A stretch of 13,668 nt of DNA. It comes from Chloroflexota bacterium. GTDB taxonomy: Bacteria; Chloroflexota; Anaerolineae; Anaerolineales; UBA4823. The position numbers and the translations under genes are program-made. The first letter of the stretch is position 1, and every line of letters starts with the position of its first letter. The notes beneath the pieces are model-generated. The model did no database searches. It saw nothing but the letters and a program-made list of their open reading frames with translations, and was not told the DNA's origin. Location: NCBI GenBank assembly GCA_030613705.1, contig JAUWLJ010000017.1, forward strand, positions 1 through 13,668, written 5' to 3'. Positions 1 to 4,907 of this stretch are shown in pieces.

Positions 1-264
1 ATAACTCCCGGTAAATCGACCGGCCGAACACTTGCTGACCCCACTGACCGTCTCGGAGGTGATATGTACCCGGTGTGTCAAAGCCGGATCACGGCGAACT
101 GATGTCACTTCAGGCAATCCGTGTGTTACGGGACCTGACCATTCACACGGAATTTGCGGTCCAGTAAACCTCGCGAAGCATGCATTTCGTGCAATCCTTC
201 TATGACTGCTTTAGTGTTAAAAGCATTATTATTGGCACGCTCCTGGATCTCCGCATCAATTAAT
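1..264. other. Left edge, no assignable gene
   Basis: No gene here could be named. On the minus strand an open frame of 79 codons (365 to 126) begins inside fdhD and ends with TAA; its product is helical and charged and matches nothing I recognise. A second minus-strand frame without an ATG is open from about 210 to the left edge. On the plus strand a frame is open from the edge to a TGA at 100-102. These could be debris of one decayed gene or the tail of a gene beyond the edge. No hairpin followed by a T-run was found after fdhD. Confidence 0.4.
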
Positions 265-1080
265 TTATGGAGGAGCACTTCTCTCTGCAATGTATACCTC
301 TTTTGGGTCAGATTGAATGACCCGACTCGGATGGGTATATAAATTAAATCGATCCCGACGTGCATACCCGATCAAAGTTATCCCCCATTTTTCTGCCAGT
401 TCAACAGACATCGAGGTAGGTGATGTCCTGGATATAACAATCGGTGCACCGATGCGGGCAGATTTCTGAAGCATATCAGAGCTGATACGACCGGTGGTTA
501 AAAGGATTTTCTTCGGTACATTTATATTTTCCAACAAACATTTCCCAGCGATTTTATCTAATGAGTTATGGCGTCCAACATCCTCTGCAGTTACAGTTAC
601 CAGATCCCCATCTGTCAAGATCGAAGTATGCACGCCTCCTGCCTTATTGTATAAACTTTGGGATTCAAACAATCTTTCAACCAACTTACGCACATAACTG
701 GATTCAAGAACCAACCCATTATTAAATTCTGGATTTATTGAATGTAGATCAGTCGCGGTGTAACCTCCGCTGCAACCGGAGGTCCTTTTCCAATCTGTTG
801 GCTTTTCTACGTTATGACCCAGCCAAATATCGACAATATCCCCACTGTCACAGATATGAATGTCAACAATTTGATCTAAAGTATCGATCACCCCTTCATT
901 ATAAAGAAAGCCTACTGCTAATGCTTCAAGGTGATTGGGTGTACACATAAAAGTCAACCATAATTCACCGTTGACATATAACATTACCGGCGACTCAACA
1001 ATCAGATCGCCTTCAACCAGCTTTGATTTACCTGAGCGATATTGCTGAAACTTTACAATATTAAGATCGGTTTTCATCAT
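265..1080 (-). CDS. fdhD: FdhD sulfurtransferase for formate dehydrogenase
   Basis: FdhD carries sulfur from a cysteine desulfurase to the bis-MGD cofactor of formate dehydrogenase, a cytoplasmic maturation step needed for activity. The 271-residue length fits the family. Recognisable blocks are EDVGRHNSLDKIAG near residues 166-179, TGRISSDMLQKSARIGAP near 196-213, and RRDRFNLYTH near 241-250. The sulfur-carrying loop reads SGCSGG with a single cysteine at 103, whereas E. coli FdhD has a CxxC pair there. The start is two consecutive ATGs (1080 and 1077); GGAG lies 4 nt before the first, so the second may be the one used. It is divergent from the hdr/etf operon. No formate dehydrogenase gene is in the window, so the target enzyme must lie elsewhere. 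Family assignment is firm. Confidence 0.95.
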   Translation of the reverse strand: MMKTDLNIVKFQQYRSGKSKLVEGDLIVESPVMLYVNGELWLTFMCTPNHLEALAVGFLYNEGVIDTLDQIVDIHICDSGDIVDIWLGHNVEKPTDWKRTSGCSGGYTATDLHSINPEFNNGLVLESSYVRKLVERLFESQSLYNKAGGVHTSILTDGDLVTVTAEDVGRHNSLDKIAGKCLLENINVPKKILLTTGRISSDMLQKSARIGAPIVISRTSPTSMSVELAEKWGITLIGYARRDRFNLYTHPSRVIQSDPKEVYIAERSAPP

Positions 1081-1139
1081 TCACTCCAATACCGTGTACC
1101 AATAATACGAATAACAATAAAATTAGACTACACCATTAT

Positions 1140-1169
1140 TTTATGCTGCAAACCCAAGTTTAGCATAAA
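1140..1169. repeat. Inverted repeat upstream of fdhD
   Basis: Arms TTTATGCT (1140-1147) and AGCATAAA (1162-1169) are perfectly complementary. An inner pair, AAAC (1150-1153) and GTTT (1158-1161), closes a CCAA loop, leaving a two-base bulge. It lies 60 bp before the fdhD start, so it could be a leader hairpin in fdhD mRNA or an operator. No T-run follows on either strand, so I do not call a terminator. Confidence 0.4.
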
Positions 1170-1338
1170 CTTGAAGCATCTCCAATTTTCCTAATTTTGA
1201 TAAACGAACAGAATCCAGGTAGGCAAGTTTTTCTATTAGAAAGATTTGGCACTTAATTGGATCATCAAATTATTGATCATAAAGAATATGGTCAGCAGGA
1301 AATTCCCTCCAGGATTCGAGTAAAGTAATAATATCTTA
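1141..1338 (-). pseudogene. Possible decayed reading frame
   Basis: On the minus strand one frame reads 21 codons, a TAA (1272-1270), then 42 codons to a terminal TAA (1143-1141); another in-frame TAA at 1338-1336 bounds it upstream. The longer block has protein-like composition, with alternating hydrophobic and charged residues (for example FLIEKLAYLDSVRLSKLG). There is no good start codon and I do not recognise the product. It may be a gene remnant or chance openness in AT-rich DNA. Confidence 0.17.
1261..1280. repeat. Short dyad ATCAA-ATTA-TTGAT
   Basis: Five-base perfect arms (1264-1268 and 1273-1277) around ATTA extend imperfectly outwards. The orientation is opposite to the FNR consensus (TTGAT-N4-ATCAA), so I do not call it an FNR box. 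It overlaps the possible decayed frame. Confidence 0.25.
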
Positions 1339-1361
1339 GATGTGTTCGCTGGATATTATCT

Positions 1362-1391
1362 AAAAAGGTAGGTGCCAACTCCTGCCTTTTT
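1362..1391 (+). terminator. Terminator-like hairpin with T-run
   Basis: AAAAAGGTAGG (1362-1372) pairs over 11 positions, including one G-T wobble, with CCTGCCTTTTT (1381-1391) around an 8-nt loop, and TATTATT follows. A-rich and T-rich flanks on both sides make it potentially bidirectional. No gene visibly ends here. It could end a small unrecognised transcript, insulate the two divergent units, or attenuate a long fdhD leader. Confidence 0.4.
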
Positions 1392-1451
1392 ATTATTCCT
1401 GACCTTCAAATCGCAGTTATTGAAAGCTAGAAAATGAGGGGAATAATTATC

Positions 1452-1467
1452 TGTGACAATTATCACA
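1452..1467. promoter_or_regulatory. CRP/FNR-family operator palindrome
   Basis: TGTGACAATTATCACA matches the CRP-type consensus TGTGA-N6-TCACA at every fixed position. Regulators of the Crp/Fnr superfamily bind such sites in response to cAMP, redox state, CO or NO. It lies in the divergent gap about 450 bp upstream of the first redox gene and 370 bp from fdhD, and about 65 bp upstream of the possible transcription start below, which is an activator-like distance. Which regulator binds cannot be read from the site. Confidence 0.55.
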
Positions 1468-1491
1468 ATATACAGTGCCCTTTGGTACTGG

Positions 1492-1521
1492 TGGACAAGT
1501 TTATGTATTCGATACTATACC
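1492..1521 (+). promoter_or_regulatory. Possible sigma-70 promoter
   Basis: TGGACA at 1492-1497 matches five of six -35 bases. TATACC at 1516-1521 matches four of six -10 bases with an 18-bp spacer; TACTAT at 1513-1518 is an overlapping alternative. It sits just downstream of the CRP-type palindrome, the expected order for an activated promoter. If used, the leader before the first gene would be roughly 380 nt. Confidence 0.25.
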
Positions 1522-1641
1522 TGTAATCCAGTAACAATTTCTTCGTGAGCAGGAGGTTTCACCGGTCTTCAACACCCACAATATGAATTTGGCTCTGCAT
1601 TAACAAACAAGATGCCAATATTCTCAATCCACTGCGCAAAG

Positions 1642-1669
1642 ACATTGGAAATCCATCGATTTCCAATGT
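1642..1669. repeat. Perfect 12-bp inverted repeat
   Basis: ACATTGGAAATC (1642-1653) and GATTTCCAATGT (1658-1669) are exact reverse complements separated by CATC. It is the strongest perfect dyad in the gap. No T-run follows, so it is more likely an operator or a leader hairpin than a terminator. Confidence 0.5.
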
Positions 1670-1843
1670 TACCTTTGTCCGATCGGGACGTGGTATTTGT
1701 CACTAGTAATCTATTCAATAATCTCAATACTTAGACTATGGGTGATTCCATCTGCAAAGATTTAAGTCCAAGGAGTTAAATATTTCCTAAAATTTGCCAA
1801 ATTAATTTCCAGATTATCAGATCCTTCAGCACAAATAAATAAT

Positions 1844-1863
1844 ATGCTTTCCTTGCAAAGCAT
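1844..1863. repeat. Leader hairpin before the first redox gene
   Basis: ATGCTTT (1844-1850) and AAAGCAT (1857-1863) form a 7-bp stem around CCTTGC. It lies 33 nt before the ribosome-binding sequence of the downstream gene and may shape the mRNA 5' region; the effect is unknown. Confidence 0.3.
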
Positions 1864-1896
1864 TCTTGATCCGACATCACTTGTCTTCGTAATCCT

Positions 1897-1905
1897 AAAG
1901 GAGGT
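1897..1905 (+). promoter_or_regulatory. Strong ribosome-binding site
   Basis: AAAGGAGGT is close to the ideal Shine-Dalgarno sequence. It sits 5 nt before the ATG at 1911 and fixes the start of the first operon gene. Confidence 0.8.
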
Positions 1906-1910
1906 ATTTT

Positions 1911-3125
1911 ATGACAGCAACTGCCGCCCAAGCGCCACACCTATCTTTAAGCGATACGTTCTACACAAGTCTCTTTGAAGTAGAAAATGGTGAGCGGATC
2001 CGGGCGTGTTTACAGTGCGGTACATGCAGCGGTGTGTGTCCTTTCGGCTACCTCATGGGATTCCCTCCAGGCAGAATGATTGCATATTTACGTGCGGAGA
2101 GGTTCGAAAATGTCTTAGAAAGCGACTCAGTCTGGATGTGCGTCTCCTGCTACGCCTGTACGACTGTTTGCCCGAAAGAGATCCCATTAACTCTTGGATT
2201 AATGACCCGCACAAAAGAAGAATTATTGCTCGCGGGTAACGTTCCCACAGAGCTTCAAGATGCATTGATGAACTCCCAGCGCTACGGCAATCCTTTGGGG
2301 GAATCACCTCGAAAACGCGCTGCATGGACCAAAGGACTTGATTTCGATATACCGACATTCAAAGAAGCCAAACGACCAGTTGATGTCCTTTGGTTTGTGA
2401 GCGACTACCCCTCCTACCATCCCCGAGTCCAACTGACCACCAAAGCTATGGCAAAAATTTTACGCGTATTGGGTGTAGATTTCGCGATTCTCGGGCCAGA
2501 AGAGAACAGCGATGGGGACTCTCAGCGCCTGGCAGGCGAGCGTGGACTTTTTGAAATGCTGGCCGAAAAGAATGGCAAGGCATTCGGTAAGTACGAATTC
2601 AATGAAATAATTACCTCTGATCCACATGCTTTTAACGCCATCAAAAATGAATATCCCAAGTTAGGAATCAATTTCCCTGTTCAACACTTTACGGAATTCG
2701 TAGCAAATCGCCTCGACGAATTGAAGCCTCATCTCAGGGATATCGGTGAGCAGAGAGTTACCTACCATGATCCTTGTTACTTGGGTCGCGCGAATGACAT
2801 ATTTGACGCTCCACGTAAGCTCCTGGATGCAATCCCGGGCGTCGAGCTGGTGGAAATGTCCCACAATCGCAACAACAGCCTGTGCTGCGGTGGCGGCGGC
2901 GGGGGAATGTGGTTGGATGGCTTTCAATGGGAAAAAGCACACGTCAGATTATCTGAATGGCGCATTCAAGAGGCAGTAAATGTAAATGCCGACATCCTGG
3001 CCGTTGCTTGCCCATATGAACCCCCTCGATTTGAGGATGCAGCCAAAATGGTACAAGGAGCAGGTCGATTGATGGTAAAGGATATCGCTGAACTGCTTGC
3101 TGATTCACTTGAAATGGAAGAGTAG
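1911..3125 (+). CDS. Soluble HdrD-like Fe-S protein with degenerate CCG site
   Basis: This 404-residue protein combines an HdrC-like two-[4Fe-4S] ferredoxin domain with an HdrB-like CCG region, the HdrD/GlcF-type arrangement used to move electrons between flavoproteins and other carriers. Cluster cysteines are C33, C36, C39, C43 and C77, C80, C83, C87. CCG2 keeps C289, C325-C326 (LCCGGGGGG) and C367, but the usual final CxxC cysteine is E370. CCG1 has none of the expected cysteines: VSD at 163-165, NSDGD at 199-203 and SDPHAFN at 236-242 stand where related proteins have VGC, KCTGD and CPHCFN. No membrane segment is evident. It is followed after 11 nt by etfB, so ETF is the probable partner. 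The membrane protein at 4908 is a paralogue with matching substitutions. The family is firm; the exact reaction is not. Confidence 0.85.
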   Translation: MTATAAQAPHLSLSDTFYTSLFEVENGERIRACLQCGTCSGVCPFGYLMGFPPGRMIAYLRAERFENVLESDSVWMCVSCYACTTVCPKEIPLTLGLMTRTKEELLLAGNVPTELQDALMNSQRYGNPLGESPRKRAAWTKGLDFDIPTFKEAKRPVDVLWFVSDYPSYHPRVQLTTKAMAKILRVLGVDFAILGPEENSDGDSQRLAGERGLFEMLAEKNGKAFGKYEFNEIITSDPHAFNAIKNEYPKLGINFPVQHFTEFVANRLDELKPHLRDIGEQRVTYHDPCYLGRANDIFDAPRKLLDAIPGVELVEMSHNRNNSLCCGGGGGGMWLDGFQWEKAHVRLSEWRIQEAVNVNADILAVACPYEPPRFEDAAKMVQGAGRLMVKDIAELLADSLEMEE

Positions 3126-3141
3126 GGAGGATTTCAATGAA
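3126..3141 (+). promoter_or_regulatory. etfB initiation region, copy 1
   Basis: GGAGGATTTCAATGAA contains a strong Shine-Dalgarno sequence and the etfB start codon. It is identical to the 16 bases around the etfA start, which would favour equal initiation for two subunits made 1:1. Confidence 0.7.
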
Positions 3142-3901
3142 CATTGTCGTTCTAGCCAAACTTGTACCTGACTTAGTCGAAGAACTGGAGATCGACGATA
3201 GCGGGATTGCCCTAGATATGACCTGGCTGCGTCTGATCATTAACGAATTGGATGACCACGCAATCGAGGAAGCTATTTTACTTAAAGAGCGAACTGGAGC
3301 GAATGTCACCGTCCTGGCACCCGATATCGAAGGTGTCGACGATATTCTCTTCACCGCTGCCGCAAAAGGTGCCGATCGATTAATTAAAATCGTGGGCGAT
3401 TACGAATCGGGCGTCAACAACCTTGGCTTAGCCCGGGTTTTAACACCTGTGATCAAGGATCTGCAGCCTGATCTGATTCTTGCTGGCGTTGAAGCACATG
3501 AGGACTTGGATGGCTCAATTGGACCTCTGCTCGCAGGTTACCTCGATCTACCCTTTATCGGTTACGTCGCCAGTATCGAACTAGAGGAGGGTAAAGCTAC
3601 CGCCACCAAGGAGTATCCCGGAGGCTTGAGTGCCGAGATGGAAGTCGCGCTACCTGTCGTATTAGGAATTCAAGTAGCTGATGAACCTCCTAGATATGTT
3701 GCAGTCAGCAAAGTACGCCAGGCAATGAAAACTGCTGAAATTGAAGAACTCGAGGCGGGTGATTTCGATCTCTCCGGTGGTCCCACCATCGATCGAATGT
3801 ACCAGCCAGAGGTTGGCGAAAGCGCAACGATTATCGACGGCAGCCTTGATGATATTGCAGATAGCCTGATCGGAATCTTCAAAGAGCTTGGTGTGCAGTG
3901 A
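3137..3901 (+). CDS. etfB: Electron transfer flavoprotein beta subunit
   Basis: EtfB forms the cytoplasmic ETF heterodimer with EtfA. It binds AMP in ordinary ETFs, or a second FAD in electron-bifurcating ones, and takes electrons from acyl-CoA and other flavin dehydrogenases. The 254-residue length is typical. Family blocks are INELDDHAIEEAILLK (35-50), the GVEAHEDLDGSIGPLLAGYL region (117-135) in place of the usual GxQAxDD-type segment, and the C-terminal EVALPVVLGI-EPPRYV segment near 169-188. The start at 3137 has a strong GGAGG. It lies 11 nt after the HdrD-like gene and 13 nt before etfA. The sequence alone does not settle whether this ETF bifurcates. Its setting beside an ETF:quinone oxidoreductase-like gene favours a dehydrogenase-to-menaquinone role. 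Confidence 0.93.
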   Translation: MNIVVLAKLVPDLVEELEIDDSGIALDMTWLRLIINELDDHAIEEAILLKERTGANVTVLAPDIEGVDDILFTAAAKGADRLIKIVGDYESGVNNLGLARVLTPVIKDLQPDLILAGVEAHEDLDGSIGPLLAGYLDLPFIGYVASIELEEGKATATKEYPGGLSAEMEVALPVVLGIQVADEPPRYVAVSKVRQAMKTAEIEELEAGDFDLSGGPTIDRMYQPEVGESATIIDGSLDDIADSLIGIFKELGVQ

Positions 3902-3903
3902 CA

Positions 3904-3919
3904 GGAGGATTTCAATGAA
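3904..3919 (+). promoter_or_regulatory. etfA initiation region, copy 2
   Basis: This is the second exact copy of GGAGGATTTCAATGAA. It places the etfA start at 3915 rather than at the upstream in-frame codon at 3888, which would overlap etfB. Confidence 0.7.
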
Positions 3920-4880
3920 TAAAGATATATTGGTTGTCATAGAGCACATTCGCGGTGAGGTAGCTGATATCTCCTATATGATGATCGCCGCAGCGCGTCA
4001 GCTGGCTGAAACCACGGAAGGGGAAGTTTTGGCAGTTCTTATGGGTTCCGGTGTTGAAAATCTTGCTGGCAACCTGGCTGCTGATAAGGTCATCTATTTT
4101 GAAGACCCTCAATTAGCTGATTTCACCTCAAGCACCTATCAACAAACCCTTGAAATTCTAATCAGCGAGGTTAATCCGCGGGCTGTGATCCTCGGTCACA
4201 CATCGATCGGCATGGAAGTAGCCAGCTTGCTGTCTGCGAAATCCGATTTACCATTAGTTAGCACCTGTCTTAGTTTTTCCGGCGAAAATGGTTTGATTAA
4301 GTTCACCAGTCAGCTGTACGGCGGAAAAATATTAGCAGAAGGTTTAATCCCAGAACCGATAGCCTTGCTCACTATGGTGCCCGGTGGATACAAGCCAGAA
4401 GATGGGCAAAGTTCTACCCCACCCCTGGTAACTACTGCTGCACCGCCGCAATTTACAGACCTCCAAATATCCATTAAGCAGTATATTGAACCTGAAACTG
4501 GTGACGTGGATATCACCTTGCAGCCTTTATTAATAGCTGTTGGTCGCGGTATCCAACTTGAAGACAATATCGAAATAGCTGAAGAACTCGCTGAAGCGAT
4601 TGGCGGCGTCGTCTGTGCCTCGCGTCCAGTTGTCGATCAAGGCTGGCTGCCAACCTCACGCTTGGTGGGTAAATCTGGGTATCGAGTCAAACCTAAAGTT
4701 TATCTTGCCCTGGGGATCAGCGGTGCCCCAGAACATACGGAAGGAATCGCCGGTAGCGAAACGATTATCGCCATAAATACAGATCCGGCTGCCCCGATCT
4801 TCAATATTGCCAAGTACGGAGTCGTAGAAGACATATTTGACCTCGTTCCGCTTCTTACAGAAAAGATCGAAGAGAGCTAA
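3915..4880 (+). CDS. etfA: Electron transfer flavoprotein alpha subunit
   Basis: EtfA carries the redox-active FAD of ETF and hands electrons to a quinone oxidoreductase. The product is 321 residues. The N-terminal Rossmann-like domain is divergent, and the C-terminal FAD domain is clear: VGRGI (209-213), SRPVVDQGWL (236-245), VGKSG (251-255), GISGAPEH (267-274) and IAINTDPAAPIF (285-296). The histidine that contacts the flavin in human ETF (H286) corresponds to H274 and is kept. The neighbouring glutamine of the common GISGAIQH motif is glutamate here (E273), and a proline replaces isoleucine. QVGQTG of many family members is LVGKSG here, with serine for the FAD-contacting threonine. These changes may shift flavin potential. 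It sits between etfB and the membrane oxidoreductase. Confidence 0.93.
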   Translation: MNKDILVVIEHIRGEVADISYMMIAAARQLAETTEGEVLAVLMGSGVENLAGNLAADKVIYFEDPQLADFTSSTYQQTLEILISEVNPRAVILGHTSIGMEVASLLSAKSDLPLVSTCLSFSGENGLIKFTSQLYGGKILAEGLIPEPIALLTMVPGGYKPEDGQSSTPPLVTTAAPPQFTDLQISIKQYIEPETGDVDITLQPLLIAVGRGIQLEDNIEIAEELAEAIGGVVCASRPVVDQGWLPTSRLVGKSGYRVKPKVYLALGISGAPEHTEGIAGSETIIAINTDPAAPIFNIAKYGVVEDIFDLVPLLTEKIEES

Positions 4881-4907
4881 TCAGGTTTTTTCAGGATGTG
4901 AGACATA

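Larger units (their letters stand above)
1081..1910. other. Long AT-rich divergent intergenic region
   Basis: About 830 bp between the divergent fdhD and the first hdr/etf gene contain no credible intact gene. It is visibly richer in A and T than its flanks. It holds a perfect TGTGA-N6-TCACA palindrome, a terminator-like hairpin, three other hairpins and a possible decayed reading frame, listed separately. No tRNA T-arm or CRISPR-like repeat was seen. It probably contains the promoters of both flanking transcripts and a long leader for the plus-strand operon. Confidence 0.75.

Noticed and set aside
126..365. 79-codon minus-strand ORF as a real gene
   Set aside because: It starts inside the conserved C-terminus of fdhD and has no ribosome-binding site or recognisable motif; kept only as an unassigned frame.
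1264..1277. FNR box
   Set aside because: The half-sites are in the reverse order (ATCAA-N4-TTGAT) compared with the FNR consensus.
1434..1526. 30-codon ORF with two cysteines as a small protein
   Set aside because: It lies across the CRP-type site, lacks a clear ribosome-binding site and shows no family motif.
1081..1910. tRNA, riboswitch or CRISPR array
   Set aside because: No T-arm consensus, no repeated units with spacers and no riboswitch core I could recognise; a covariance search was not possible.
3888..3914. Longer EtfA starting at 3888
   Set aside because: It would overlap etfB and add an unrelated N-terminal extension; GGAGG places the start at 3915.
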